A stretch of DNA of 64,000 nucleotides from Belnapia rosea. Its GTDB lineage: Bacteria > Pseudomonadota > Alphaproteobacteria > Acetobacterales > Acetobacteraceae. A program made the position numbers and the translations under genes. The DNA lies in the NCBI RefSeq assembly GCF_900101615.1, contig NZ_FMZX01000014.1:1-64000 (forward strand), given 5' to 3'. Below the pieces are notes generated by a model. The model had not been told where the DNA came from and ran no database searches. It was given only the letters and a program-made list of their open reading frames with translations. Below, in pieces: positions 1-10,700 of the stretch; position 1 is the stretch's first letter; every line of letters starts with the position of its first letter.

Positions 1-88
1 GGGCCAGCACCGCACGCAGCACCAAGCCGCGCCCATACCCACAAACCTCTACACCCAACCAACCATGCCATCACTCAGGATCCGGTTC

Positions 89-211
89 GGTGGCCCGGTG
101 GTCATCGCGGGGATGATACACCCGATCCCATCCCGAACTCGGACGTGAAACACCCCAGCGCCCATGATACTGCAGCTCAAGCTGCGGGAAAGTCGGTCGC
201 CGCCGGGCCAC
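89..211 (+). rRNA. rrf: 5S ribosomal RNA
   Basis: The closing helix is visible: TGGCCCGG near 91-98 pairs with CCGGGCCA near 203-210. Between the arms lies the conserved internal block GATCCCATCCCGAACTCGG at about 125-143, which is diagnostic of bacterial 5S rRNA. It is the distal end of an rRNA operon whose 16S and 23S genes would lie upstream of the window. The ends are accurate to a few bases only. Confidence 0.9.
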
Positions 212-258
212 CCAACCAGATCCTGAACAACCGTCACCACACATCACACACCCATCAA

Positions 259-332
<74 letters not shown>

Positions 333-363
333 CCCAAAACACCATGCCAAATCACCACCATAC

Positions 364-400
364 AAGCCGCCTCGGATACCACTCCGCAGGCGGCTTTCTC
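364..400 (+). terminator. rho-independent terminator of the rRNA/tRNA operon
   Basis: AAGCCGCCT (364-372) and AGGCGGCTT (388-396) form a perfect 9-bp stem with a 15-nt loop, followed by TTCTC. It sits about 30 bp after tRNA-fMet and is the natural end of the rRNA transcript. Confidence 0.8.
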
Positions 401-485
401 GTGCCCGCACAGTACAGTACCAAGAAAATGGAACTGGCTAAACTACAACCCAACCAAGCCTCTCAAACGGACGCCACCTCGACAT

Positions 486-2444
486 TCAAGTAAAAGCGCG
501 ACGCCATAAAATCGCGCAGAACACCAGAGGATTTAGCGTACTGACAGACTTGCGGTACTGACCGGAAAACAGCTTTCGGACCAGCGCCGCACGCTGCGCG
601 GAATCCGGGTTGAAGGAAAGCTGGCAGCTCCGTGCCCGCAAGCCACGAACCTGCGTCGGCACGGTGCCGACCCCGGGAACGTACAGGGTGATCTCCGCCC
701 CCAGTTCTATCAGCGGCAGGTCTGCGAACCGCACCCGGCATCCGACAAGCGAGAGGTTGTCCATACGGCCAGCATAGGTCTGCCCACCGATGGTGATCTC
801 GACCGGCTCATCCGTGGCGAAACGCTCTTCCTTGCGGTAGCGCGGTGCCTCCACGCACATCAGTGCCGCGACGCACAGCGTGACAAGGTTGTAGAGGCTC
901 CAGAACAGGGTCATGGCTTCCACATCGGGCGGGGTACCCGCGATGGGGCCGGTGACGGCGCGCAGGATGATACCGCCAAGGGTCAATCCGGCGAGGCCCA
1001 TGAACACCGCGACCAAATCCCATTGCACCACGGTGCGGTCCCGGGTCGCACCCTTGGCCGTCACCTTGAATTTCTGATTGCGGGAGCCGAACAGCCCGAT
1101 CGCGCTGGCCCGCAACGACTCCCGGGCAACCAGCAGCGACATGGCATCCGCAAGCACCGGTACATTGGTGCCGCCGCTGACCCAACCGAGAAAGATCACG
1201 CAGCTGAGCCAATAGGGCCCGAGATTGCTGACCAAGCCGGGTAGATCCGCCTGCACGACGACCAGGCCGGTCCACCAGTAAAGGACGGGAATCACCAGGC
1301 AGATGATCCGCAGGATGGGTGTCATCGTCCAGAACAGCACGGTGTCCAGCGTATGCAGCCGCATCAACGGCGGTGTCGGCCCTCGCGACCAAGGGCCCCA
1401 AGGGGTCCGGACGATCTGCATGGTGCCGAGGCACCAGCGGCCACGCTGCGTCAGGTATTCCTGCAACCCCTCCGGCGCGAGGCCGGCGGTCAGCGGCTCG
1501 TTGAGATAGACCGTCCGGAGGCCAAGCCCCGACAGCTTGATCGACATCAGCAAGTCTTCGGTCACGCTCTCGGTAGGGAAGCCACCGATGCCGGCGAGGC
1601 TGCTCGCGCGCACCAGCGCGGAGGTCCCGCAGGAGAAGGCGGTGCCATGTGCATCCTTGGAGGCGAGGATGACATCAAAGAAGAAGCGCTGTTCGTCCGG
1701 GATCAGCGTGGCGGCGCCGAGATTGAGCTGGATGGGATCGGGATTGAAGAAATGCTGCGGCGTCTGAACCAGTGCAACCTTTGGGTCATGCAGCAATGCG
1801 GCAGCTCGCCGCAGGAAGGCGGGTGTTGCGACGAAATCGGCATCCAGCACGCCGATGGCGTCGGGCGGCTCCGGCTGGTCCATCAGCCACCAGAAGGCGG
1901 CGTTCATGTTACCCGCCTTGCCATGGCTGTTGTCGCCGCGGATGCGGTAGCCCGCCCCAAGCTCCCGACACATGTCGGCCAGCCATGAACGCTTGCCATC
2001 ATCCAGCACCCAGACGCGGAAGCGCGGATAATCCTGGGAGAGCGCGCCGATGATGGTGCGGTACAGGATCTCGGATTGCTCGTTATAGGTCGGGATCAGC
2101 AGGTCGATCAGCGGCGCGCCGCCGGGGAAGTCCTCAACCGGATGGGCGGTGGCCTCGGCGCTTCGGTCGCAACTGCGGGACAGAACATGCAGCAGGATGA
2201 GCCCGGCGGCGCTGCCCAACAACTCGAGCAGAAAGAAGACCCAACCGGCTATGGCCAGCGGATCGGGCGTCAGGGATGGCAGCGTCTCCAGCGCGCGCCA
2301 CAGCAGGTAGCGCACCAGCAGCGCCGCCGTCAGCCCGGCACCGATCAGGCGGGCGAGCGGCTGGGTCGGCCGCACATAAGGCAGCAGCAGGCTGAGCGAG
2401 ATAACCAGGAAACAGGGAAGGAATGATGGCGCCAGCGGTTCCAC
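486..2444 (-). CDS. BcsA-like family 2 glycosyltransferase with C-terminal PilZ domain
   Basis: 652-residue inner-membrane processive glycosyltransferase of the cellulose synthase type. N-terminal membrane segments lie at about 8-90. The catalytic core shows DDG (148-150), DAD (201-203), TED (295-297) and QRGRW (333-337), followed by more membrane helices and the BcsA-like QKFKVTAKG (457-465). The C-terminal PilZ domain has RKEER (537-541) and NLSLVG (563-568), the RxxxR and N/DxSxxG motifs that bind c-di-GMP, so synthesis is probably switched on by c-di-GMP. The start is GTG with AGAGGG upstream. It lies 92 bp after a membrane-fusion gene. No bcsB, bcsC or bcsZ is seen, so the polymer need not be cellulose. 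Confidence 0.88.
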   Translation of the reverse strand: MEPLAPSFLPCFLVISLSLLLPYVRPTQPLARLIGAGLTAALLVRYLLWRALETLPSLTPDPLAIAGWVFFLLELLGSAAGLILLHVLSRSCDRSAEATAHPVEDFPGGAPLIDLLIPTYNEQSEILYRTIIGALSQDYPRFRVWVLDDGKRSWLADMCRELGAGYRIRGDNSHGKAGNMNAAFWWLMDQPEPPDAIGVLDADFVATPAFLRRAAALLHDPKVALVQTPQHFFNPDPIQLNLGAATLIPDEQRFFFDVILASKDAHGTAFSCGTSALVRASSLAGIGGFPTESVTEDLLMSIKLSGLGLRTVYLNEPLTAGLAPEGLQEYLTQRGRWCLGTMQIVRTPWGPWSRGPTPPLMRLHTLDTVLFWTMTPILRIICLVIPVLYWWTGLVVVQADLPGLVSNLGPYWLSCVIFLGWVSGGTNVPVLADAMSLLVARESLRASAIGLFGSRNQKFKVTAKGATRDRTVVQWDLVAVFMGLAGLTLGGIILRAVTGPIAGTPPDVEAMTLFWSLYNLVTLCVAALMCVEAPRYRKEERFATDEPVEITIGGQTYAGRMDNLSLVGCRVRFADLPLIELGAEITLYVPGVGTVPTQVRGLRARSCQLSFNPDSAQRAALVRKLFSGQYRKSVSTLNPLVFCAILWRRAFT

Positions 2445-2536
2445 GGCGTGCTTGCCCTCTTGGCATGAGAGGCCGCTTCAGTCCTGTGACCCGGCAATTG
2501 CCGCTTCAGCCAGGCTTGGTGCAGCCGCGGTTTGGA

Positions 2537-3745
2537 CTAACCGAAGCGGACCGCTCCAATTTGCCCGGTCTCGCAAGCTCCGTCCGACGCCTTCAGCTGC
2601 AGAATGGCCTGTGGCCTGACCCGCGGCGCGCCGGGGGCCAAGCTGGTCGGCAGAAGTTGGATCACCTCGCCAGGCAGATGCTCCTTCCTGCCCGCCGGTC
2701 GGAAGGCAGCCCGCTGGCCGATCCGCAGCGAGCGAAAGGTGCGCTCGTCGAGCTCCGCCCGTACCAGACGCTCGCCGCAAGCCGCCAGGCGTGCGATCTC
2801 CTGGCCCGCCCGCACGAACTCACCGGATTGAACCAGCAGCTGCGCGAGAGCCGTAGCAGATGGCGCAACCAGGACCGCTTGGCTTTGCCGTGCCAACCGG
2901 CGTTCCTCAGCCTCGACATGCCGTTGCGCGGCCTGCAGCCTGGCCCGCCGGTCCGCCAGCATGGCATCCGTCTCCACCAGCGTCAGCGCAAGCCGATCGG
3001 TGGTCTGCTGCGAGATGGACCGGTCCGTCGCATTGTCGGTAGCGAAGATGCCCTCCGCCGCGCCCTTCTGCTCCGCCAGCAGCGAGGCCCGGCGCTCCGC
3101 CGCCGCCTGCATCTGGTCGCGCGCCACGGCAAGATCACGCCGCAGCACATCCAGCGTCGCGGCGCTGGTGAAGCCCTGCCGCCGCAGGATTTCACCCCGG
3201 GCTGCAGCGGCCTCGGCCTCGGCCAGCTTTGCCGCAGCAGCCCGTGCCAAGGCCTCGCTCTCGGCGATCCGTGGGTGGAGCTGCTCCAGGCGGATGCGGC
3301 GAAAAGCCTCGGCGCTGAGGATCGCGGCATCCAGCAAGGCGGCCGTGCCGGCCGCTCGCTGCTCCAACGCCGCGATCTCCCCCTCGATCGTGGCGAGCGT
3401 TGCGCGGAGCTCCGCGAGCCGCTGGGTATCGACCAGCTCGTTCACGATGGTGGCGACCGGGCTGTTGGCCGCGAAGGTCTGCTCAGGACTCCAGGGCTGC
3501 ATGTCGACGCGGCCGTCGATCGGCGAGCGCAGGATGATCGTGCTGCCTGCCATGACGGCGTTATCGGATGCGGCAACGAAAAACCGGTCATGAATGAAGA
3601 AGGCGGTCGTGCCGAGCACCGCGAGCGCGAACAGGCCTCGCGCCAGGCGGCCAGCGAGGGGGGCAGCCTTCGCCTTTGCTTGGCCGCCGACATCGAGCAG
3701 TTTTTCGCGTGCCAGCCCCGCCTGCTGCCCGGCAAATCCGTCCAC
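2537..3745 (-). CDS. HlyD-type membrane-fusion protein, partner of the PilZ glycosyltransferase
   Basis: 402-residue periplasmic adaptor-like protein. One membrane segment lies at about 36-54, followed by a biotinyl-lipoyl-like strand (RSPIDGRV) and a long Ala/Glu/Arg-rich helical region at about 105-300. That region would form the coiled-coil hairpin. A C-terminal beta-barrel half ends the protein. This order is typical of HlyD/EmrA adaptors. It precedes the glycosyltransferase on the same strand, probably in one operon, and would carry polymer across the periplasm much as Alg44-type fusion proteins do. The exact partner and polymer are unknown. Confidence 0.75.
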   Translation of the reverse strand: MDGFAGQQAGLAREKLLDVGGQAKAKAAPLAGRLARGLFALAVLGTTAFFIHDRFFVAASDNAVMAGSTIILRSPIDGRVDMQPWSPEQTFAANSPVATIVNELVDTQRLAELRATLATIEGEIAALEQRAAGTAALLDAAILSAEAFRRIRLEQLHPRIAESEALARAAAAKLAEAEAAAARGEILRRQGFTSAATLDVLRRDLAVARDQMQAAAERRASLLAEQKGAAEGIFATDNATDRSISQQTTDRLALTLVETDAMLADRRARLQAAQRHVEAEERRLARQSQAVLVAPSATALAQLLVQSGEFVRAGQEIARLAACGERLVRAELDERTFRSLRIGQRAAFRPAGRKEHLPGEVIQLLPTSLAPGAPRVRPQAILQLKASDGACETGQIGAVRFG

Positions 3746-4130
3746 AACCCGATCCCTAACAGGTAGCTTAGGCTACACCAGAAGTTGAATCTTCACTCCT
3801 GAAAATTTGACAATTATCGGCATCCCATGCCGGCCATTGAATGCCAAGCCCCAGGCCTGAGCGACCAGGCAGCTGGGCTGTCATAGCTTACGGTGCCCGA
3901 CCCCTTGGCACGGGACCGGGACCGGCGGTGGCTGCGGGCGGTGCTGTTAAGACGGGGCTGTCCCGCCCCTTGCGTCTCAGAACCTGCTGCGGGCCGCGAC
4001 CGGTTCTGCATGACCGAAATTGCGTCCCGAAGCGTTTTCCATTCGCACTGGCTCACGGAAGCCGCTCTACCGTGTTGTTCGATCAAGCAAATACCTCCTG
4101 TTAGGTGCTTCCACCTGAGAGGAGTTTGCT
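3746..4130. other. 385-bp gene-free spacer with a short hairpin
   Basis: The spacer lies between the 5' end of the membrane-fusion gene and the 3' end of the phosphatase gene, both on the minus strand. No convincing gene is seen: short open frames lack ribosome sites and codon bias. AGGTG-CTTC-CACCT (4103-4116) is a small hairpin just after the phosphatase stop on the minus strand, but no U-tract follows, so a terminator call is weak. The promoter for the exopolysaccharide operon should lie near 3746-3800, which is locally A/T-rich. Confidence 0.4.
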
Positions 4131-6092
4131 CTAGCTCCCGATCTCCCCGCCACCCTTCCGGGTGATGGCGATCACCGCCGGGCGCGGCGGCATGCCGTCC
4201 TGGAAATCCGGCCAGCGCGTGCTGGGCCGGTCGAAGCTGCTGCCGGGGTCCTCGCCCGGATGCTGGATGGCGAGGAAGATCGTCTCCCCGTCCGGCGTGA
4301 AGCGCGGTCCGCAGACCTCCGCCCCGGTCGGCGCCTGGTAGAACAACCGGGGCAGCGCCCGCCCGTAGCCAGCCGTATCCGCGGCGTAGAGCCCATCCGC
4401 CACGCCCGCCGCCGCCGGCGCGCCATCGGTGGAGATCCACATCCGGCCATGCTTGTCGAAGGCGCAATTATCGGGGCAGGAGAGCCAGCCCTGGTCGCTG
4501 GTCGCCCGGTGATAGCGGGTGCCCGGATCGACGCCGGGCTTGCCCGCCATGAGGAAGATCTCCCACTTGGCGGTCGTCGCCGCATGGTCCACCCGGCCGG
4601 TACCGGCGCCGGGCGGGATGATCTCCACCACATGGCCATGGTCATTGGCCGCACGCGGATTGGCCGCGTTCAACCGTTCCGTGGTGCGGGAGCCGTTGTT
4701 GGTGAGCATCGCATAGACACGGCCGGTGCGCGGGTTCGGCTCGACATCCTCCGGCCGGTCCATCGGCGTCGCGCCCAGCAGGTCGGCGGCGCGGCGCGTC
4801 TCGATCAGCACATCGGCCTGGGTGGCGAAGCCATTGGCCGCGGTCAGCGGTCCCTCGCCCTGCACCAGCGGCAGCCAGGCCAGCGTACCGTCATCCTGGA
4901 AGCGGGCGACATAGAGCGTGCCCTCATCGAGCAGGTCCCGGTTGGCCGCCGGGTCGTCCGGCACGAAGGGCCGGGCGGTGACGAATTTGTAGATGTACTC
5001 GAAGCGCTCGTCGTCGCCCATGTAGATGACGACGCGGCCGTCGGCGCTGATCGCGTGGTTGCAGGCCTCGTGCTTGAAATGGCCGAGCGCCGTGCGCTTC
5101 ACCGGGACCGAGGCCGGGTCATAGGGGTCGAATTCCACCACCCAGCCGAAGCGGTTCGGCTCGTTCGGCTCCTGGTCGAGGTCGAAGCGGCTGTCGTAGC
5201 GCAACCAGGCATAGGTGGAGTCGGGCAGGATGCCGTAGCGCCTGTAATGGTCCCGCTGGGCGCCCGCCACGGCCGCGGCGCCGCCGAAATAGACGTTGAA
5301 ATTCTCCTCGGCCGTCAGGACCGTGCCCCAGGGGGTATTGCCGCCGGAGCAGTTGTTCACCGTCCCCAGCACCTGCGTGCCGGTCGGGTCGGCCTTGGTC
5401 TTCAACCGGTCATGCCCGGCAGCCGGCCCGCTGACCCGCATCGGCGTCGTTGCCGTGATACGGCGGTTCAGCCTGCCGTCCCGCACCGGCATCCAGCGCC
5501 CCCCCTGCCGGCGGAGCTCGACCACCGAGAGGCCATGCGCCGCCTGCTCCACCGCCGCCTGCTCGGCGCTCGCCTTCTGCGCGGCGCCGCGGCCGGCGCC
5601 GAGACCGGCGAAGATCAGGTTGGTGTTGGTGTACTCATGGTTGACCACCAGCAGCCCATGGTCGCTCGCGCCGGAGCCGCGGGGCAGGGGAAAGAAGTCA
5701 AGATAGTCGTTGTTGTAGCCGAATTGCTGGGCCTGGGCGGCGGCGGTCAGCGCATGCGGGTCGAAGGGCGGCGCATCGGCCAGCACCGGGTCGCCCCAGC
5801 GGATCACGACCTGGGTCTCGTAACCCTCGGCCACCGCATCGCCCTGGCTCAGCCGATGTGCCAATTCGGGGAAGCCGAGGCTCGAAGGGCCCGCGACCTC
5901 CGCCAAGGTCGGGCCGACCGCCGCCAATGCCGCGCTGGCCACCGCGCCCATCAGCACGCCCCGGCGGGAGAGGCGGCGCTCGGCGATCTCGGCCAGGGTC
6001 CCATGCGGGTTCGGGTTGCTGCCGATATCCTCGATGTCGACGGGCTCAGCCTCGTCCAGGGGCGGCATGGGGTGGAACTCCCGTTCGGTCAT
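4131..6092 (-). CDS. phoX: PhoX-family (DUF839) Tat-exported alkaline phosphatase
   Basis: 653 residues. The N-terminus has the twin-arginine pattern SRRGVLMG (about 43-50) followed by an Ala-rich hydrophobic stretch, so folded export by Tat is expected. The body resembles PhoX/DUF839 proteins: VNHEYTNTN, CSGGNTPWGTVLTAEEN, GHFKHEACNHAI and SCPDNCAFDKHGRMWISTDG. These are the acidic and Cys-containing segments that hold the Ca/Fe cofactor in PhoX. The role is extracytoplasmic release of phosphate from organic esters. It is divergent from the response regulator, with 139 bp between the starts. Substrate range cannot be read from sequence. Confidence 0.85.
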   Translation of the reverse strand: MTEREFHPMPPLDEAEPVDIEDIGSNPNPHGTLAEIAERRLSRRGVLMGAVASAALAAVGPTLAEVAGPSSLGFPELAHRLSQGDAVAEGYETQVVIRWGDPVLADAPPFDPHALTAAAQAQQFGYNNDYLDFFPLPRGSGASDHGLLVVNHEYTNTNLIFAGLGAGRGAAQKASAEQAAVEQAAHGLSVVELRRQGGRWMPVRDGRLNRRITATTPMRVSGPAAGHDRLKTKADPTGTQVLGTVNNCSGGNTPWGTVLTAEENFNVYFGGAAAVAGAQRDHYRRYGILPDSTYAWLRYDSRFDLDQEPNEPNRFGWVVEFDPYDPASVPVKRTALGHFKHEACNHAISADGRVVIYMGDDERFEYIYKFVTARPFVPDDPAANRDLLDEGTLYVARFQDDGTLAWLPLVQGEGPLTAANGFATQADVLIETRRAADLLGATPMDRPEDVEPNPRTGRVYAMLTNNGSRTTERLNAANPRAANDHGHVVEIIPPGAGTGRVDHAATTAKWEIFLMAGKPGVDPGTRYHRATSDQGWLSCPDNCAFDKHGRMWISTDGAPAAAGVADGLYAADTAGYGRALPRLFYQAPTGAEVCGPRFTPDGETIFLAIQHPGEDPGSSFDRPSTRWPDFQDGMPPRPAVIAITRKGGGEIGS

Positions 6093-6231
6093 GGCGCATC
6101 AGCTAGTCCCGATCCAGGAAAGCAGAATGACGCAAGGATGAAGCTTTTGCGTCATGTCTGCGGTGCCGGCGGGGTCTTGATGCCGTATCATAGGCTGTTA
6201 CACTCCCGCACCTTGACGGTGAGCGAGTCGC

Positions 6232-6945
6232 ATGGCGGCACCCCGGATCCTGCTGGTCGAGGATGACGGCTTCCAGCGCCAGCTGGTGACCGACTACCTG
6301 GCTCAGCATGGGCTGCGCCCCATCCCGGTCGGCTCCGGCGCCGAGCTCAAGCGCATGGCCGAGCAGGCGATGCCCGACCTTGCCATCCTCGATGTCCAGC
6401 TCGGCGAGGCGGAGGATGGGCTGGCGCTCGCCCGCTGGCTGCGCGGCCGCTCGGCCCGCATCGGTATCCTCATGCTCACCTCGGCCGGGGATATGGTCGA
6501 CCGCGTGGTCGGCCTCGAATCCGGCGCCGACGACTATGTCACCAAACCCTTCGAGCCGCGTGAATTGCTGGCCCGCGTCCGGGCCCTGCTGCGCCGGGCC
6601 GCCGGCGCCGCCGCCCCGCCGCCGGCGCGGATCTCGGAGGTGCGGGTCGGCACCTGCATGCTCGACCTCGAGCGCCGCCTGCTCATCCGCCCCGATGGGG
6701 AGGAGGAGCCACTGACCGCCAGCGAGTTCGACCTGCTGAAGCTCTTCGTCAGCCATCCCAACCGCCCGCTGACCCGGGATTGGCTGCTCGAGGCCAGCTC
6801 GCATCGCGAGGCGGAAGCCTTCGACCGCGCCATCGACAACCGCATCCTCCGCCTCCGCCGCAAGCTCGAGGCGGACCCGGCCAAGCCGGAGGCGATCCGC
6901 AGCGTACGCGGCGTCGGCTACATGTTCGTCCCCGCCAAGGACTGA
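6232..6945 (+). CDS. OmpR/TorR-type response regulator
   Basis: 237 residues. The receiver domain (about 1-120) has the acidic pair ED-D (10-12), phospho-acceptor D54 in LAILDVQLGE, S84 and K105 in DDYVTKPFEP. A winged-helix DNA-binding domain (about 135-235) ends in the usual IRSVRGVGYMF. No cognate kinase is adjacent on the same strand. The hybrid kinase at 7744-11274 has its own receiver and Hpt domain and is a possible but unproven partner. Confidence 0.9.
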   Translation: MAAPRILLVEDDGFQRQLVTDYLAQHGLRPIPVGSGAELKRMAEQAMPDLAILDVQLGEAEDGLALARWLRGRSARIGILMLTSAGDMVDRVVGLESGADDYVTKPFEPRELLARVRALLRRAAGAAAPPPARISEVRVGTCMLDLERRLLIRPDGEEEPLTASEFDLLKLFVSHPNRPLTRDWLLEASSHREAEAFDRAIDNRILRLRRKLEADPAKPEAIRSVRGVGYMFVPAKD

Positions 6946-6956
6946 CGGGGGGCCTG

Positions 6957-7628
6957 CTACCGCGCAGCCAGCAGCGGCCTCAGCACGTCGATGGCGCCGT
7001 TGAGGGTGATCTGCGTGCCCACGCAGAGCATGAGGAAGGCGGCGAGCCGCGAGAGCACCCGTGCCCGCGCCTCGCCGAGCAACCCGGTCAGCCGGTCGGC
7101 CGAGGAATAGGCCAGCCAGACGGTGACCGCGACGGCGAGCGCCGCCGCCGAGATGCCGGCGAAGAAGGGCAGGATGGTGCCGAGCCCGCCCGGCGGCCGG
7201 TTGGCGCCGAGGGCGATGGCGACGGAGATGCTGCCCGGCCCGGTGGTGAAGGGCATGGTGAGCGGGAAGAAGGCGTCATCCGGCCGGCCCGTGGAATCGC
7301 CGGCCTGTTCCTGCTTCCGCGCCTCGATCACCTCCGGCGCCATCAGCAGGCTCCAGGCCCGGGTGGCGACGACCAGCCCGCCGGCGATCCGCAGCGCGGC
7401 GAGCGTCACGCCGAAGAACTCCAGCACATAGGAGCCGAGCCAGAGCGCCCCCAGCATGATGGCCACGGCATAGACGCCGATGCGGCGGGCCAGCACCAGC
7501 CGCTCGGCATGGGTGCGCTCCGCCGTTACCTGGCTGAAGACCAGGGCGGCGCCGATTGGGTTCACGATGGAGAAGAGGGCCGAGAAGGCCAGGACGAAGC
7601 TCTGCACCGCGCCGCCGAGATCCGGCAT
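6957..7628 (-). CDS. MarC-family integral membrane protein
   Basis: 223 residues with about six hydrophobic segments. Family-typical stretches are SIVNPIGAALVF near the N-terminus and PLTMPFTTGPGSISVAI in the middle. Despite the name, MarC proteins have no proven role in multiple antibiotic resistance and their transport function is unresolved. It converges with the response regulator, whose stop is 11 bp away, and lies 115 bp beyond the hybrid kinase stop on the same strand. Confidence 0.85.
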   Translation of the reverse strand: MPDLGGAVQSFVLAFSALFSIVNPIGAALVFSQVTAERTHAERLVLARRIGVYAVAIMLGALWLGSYVLEFFGVTLAALRIAGGLVVATRAWSLLMAPEVIEARKQEQAGDSTGRPDDAFFPLTMPFTTGPGSISVAIALGANRPPGGLGTILPFFAGISAAALAVAVTVWLAYSSADRLTGLLGEARARVLSRLAAFLMLCVGTQITLNGAIDVLRPLLAAR

Positions 7629-7743
7629 GTCAGGCGGCGGGGGCTTGGGGGCGGGCTATGACCATCGCCTCGCTCCGGAATCGCATGGCAGGCGCCAGCA
7701 TGCACATCCGCCGGGCCGGCGTCGAGGCCCCGCCAGGGGGCGG

Positions 7744-10700
7744 TCAGGCACCCGCCCCGGCGCCCGTCGACTGCCGCGCGGCGCGCAGCGTCCGGGCCAG
7801 CAGCGCGTCGATGCCGGCCGCTGCCTGCCGGGCCGCGGCGGCGTCGCCATCCCGGGCGAGGCTCTCCACCCGCGCCGCCTGCTCGGCCAGCAGCCGGGCG
7901 CCGACCAGGTGGGAGGCCCCCTTCAGCCGGTGCGCGGTGCCCGCGATGCGCTGCGCCTCCGCGGCGGCGGCGAGCGTCGCCACCTCCTGCGAGGCATTGG
8001 CGGCGAAGCTGTCGAGGATGCCGGAGAGCCGTGCGGCATCCGCGCCGAACAGGCCGCGCAGCGCCTCCGGGTCGAACAGGGCGCCGGCGACCGTATCGGC
8101 GGTCGCCACCTCCGGCGCCAGCTCCGGCAGCCAGCGGCCGAGGGTGCGGGCCAGGGCGTCGAGCGAGACCGGCTTCGAGAGGAAGCCGTCCATCCCCGCC
8201 GCGTAGCAGCGCACATCCTCGCCCTTCAGCGCATCGGCCGTCACCGCCACCAGCCCGCTGCGGGCGAGGCCCTGGGCCGCCTCCTCCTCGCGGATGGCGC
8301 GGGCGAGGCCGAAGCCGTCGAGCTCGGGCATGTGCAGGTCGAGCAGCAGGATGCCATGCCGCCGGGCGCGCCAGAGGCGCAGGGCCTCCGCCCCATCCTC
8401 CGCGACATCGGCGGAAAGGCCGAGCACCTCCAGCTGGCGCAGCATCACCTCCCGGTTCACCGGATGGTCGTCCGCCACCAGCAGCTTGGGCAGGCCCTCC
8501 AGCGCCTGGGGGGTGGCAGGGGGTGCGGCGGCGGCGGCCGGGGCGGCGGCATCGCCCTCGGTCGCCGGGCCGAGGCGAAGCGTCACGGTGAAGCGGCTGC
8601 CACGGCCGGGCGTGCTTTCCACCGCCACGTCGCCGCCCATGAGCTGGGCGAGCCGGCGGACGATGGAGAGGCCGAGCCCGGTGCCGCCGAAGCGCCGCGT
8701 GGTGGAGCTGTCGGCCTGGGCGAAGGGCTGGAACAGCCGCGCCCGCGCCGCCGCATCGAAGCCGATGCCGCTATCCTCCACCGCCAGCACCACCTGCACC
8801 ATGCCCTCCGGCAGTGGCCTGGTATCGGTCATGACGCGGACGAAGCCGCGCTCGGTGAATTTCAGCGCATTGCCGATCAGGTTGAACAGGATCTGCCGCA
8901 CCCGCGTCGGGTCGCCCGCCACCCAGTCCGGCCCCGGCCCGGGCGGGTCGGTGAACAGGGCCAGACCCTTGGCGCGGGCCTGCGGCGCCAGCGTCTCCAC
9001 CGTGCCCTCGACCAGCCCGCGCAGGCTGAAGGGCAGCGCCTCCACCTCCAGCCGCCCGGCATCGATCTTCGAGAAGTCGAGGATGTCGTCGATGATGCGG
9101 AGCAGGGACTGCGCGCTATCCCGCATCACCGCGATGCTGCGCGCCTGCTCCTGGCTGAGGCCGGAGCGTTCCAGGATCTCCATCATCCCGAGCACGCCGT
9201 TCATCGGCGTGCGGATCTCATGGCTCATGGCGGCGAGGAAGGTGGCCTTGGCCCGCGCCGCGGCCTCCGCCGCATCGCGCGCGGCCTCGGCCTCGGCCTT
9301 GGCGGCGAGCGCCGCCTGCTCGCCGAGCTTCAGCGCGGTCATGTCACGGCAGGTGGCGAGGATCTGCCCGTTGGGCAGGGTGCGGAACTGGTTCTCCACC
9401 CATTTGCCGTTCGGCATCAGGCGCAGCGGCATGGCGCCCTCCACGGACCGCACGGTGGCCCAGCGTTCCTCCACCACCTCGTCCTCCGGCCGGTCGAAAC
9501 CGTATTCGCCATTGCGGTAGCGCCAGCGCTGCACCGCCTGGTGGGAGGAGCCGCGCTGCATCAGCTCCTCCGGCAGGCCGAACAGGGCCGGGGCCTTGCC
9601 ATTGGTCTCGACGATGGCGCCATCGGGGTCGAGCAGGATGACGGCGTCCTGCATGCCGTCCAGCACCCGGCGCAGCAGGGCGCGCTCGGCCTCCAGCGCC
9701 TCCTCCTGGTCCTTGAGGCGGGTGATGTCGCGGATGCAGGCCAGCAGCCCGCCATCCGGCAGGGGCAGCATGTTGAACTCGATCCAGTAGCCGCCCGCCG
9801 TCCTGCGGACGAAGCGGTTGCCGCCCGGCTGCAGCATCTGCCGGGCGCGCTCCTCGACCACCGCTTCCAGCGTGGCCTCATCCTCCGGCGGCGGGCCGAA
9901 ATCGCCCCGCCTGGCCTGGAAGCGCAGCAGGTCCCGCCCATCCGCGCCGGGAAAGGCGATCTCGGGCGGCAGCCGGAGGAATTCCATCAGCTGGCGATTG
10001 GCGATACGCCAGCGGAAGTCCCGGTCGAACAGCATCACGCCGTCGCTGAGATTGTCGATGACGGTGCGGAGCGTCGCCTGCTCCGCCTCCAGCGCCAGCT
10101 CGCCCTCCCGCATCTCGGTGATGTCGCGGGCAACGATGAAGAGCTTGCCGTCCGGCTGGGGATGGTAGTGCAGCTCGATCCAGCGGCCCGAGGCGATGCG
10201 CCGGACCAGCCGCTTGTGGCCGGGCGAGGTCAGCGCCAGCCAATGCGCCGCGACCTCGGCATCCTCCGGCCGGTCGAGGCCGAAATCGCCGCGGCGCACC
10301 ATGTGGCGCAGCCCGTCCTGGAAGCGGGCGCCGGGGAGGCAGTACTCGACCGGCAGGTCGAGCACCCGGGCCTCGTGGCCATTGGTCTCGAGCAGCGTGC
10401 CATCGGCATCGAACAGCATCACCGCATCGGTGAGGTTGGCGAGCAGGCGGCGGGCCTGGGCGCGCTCCGCCTCCAGCGTCGCCTGCGCCTCCTTCAGCGC
10501 GGTGACATCGCGGATGTTGATGAGAAGGTGGCCATCCGGGCGGGGGCGGAAATTATACTCGGCCCAGACGCCGCTCGGCATCAGCGTGGCGAAGGTGAGG
10601 TCGCCCGCGGCCAGCACCTCGGCCCGCCTGCGGGCGATGAATTCCTCCTCCGGCTCCTCGAAACCGTAATCGCCGCGCCGGTACATGTAGCGCAACACCT

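Noticed and set aside
1-88. Possible 23S rRNA tail
   Set aside because: The sequence before 5S does not match a recognisable 23S 3' end; it looks like spacer.
4260-6266. Very long open frame antisense to the phosphatase
   Set aside because: High GC content creates long antisense frames. The sequence is Arg/Gly/Val-rich with no domain, while the minus strand has a clear PhoX protein.
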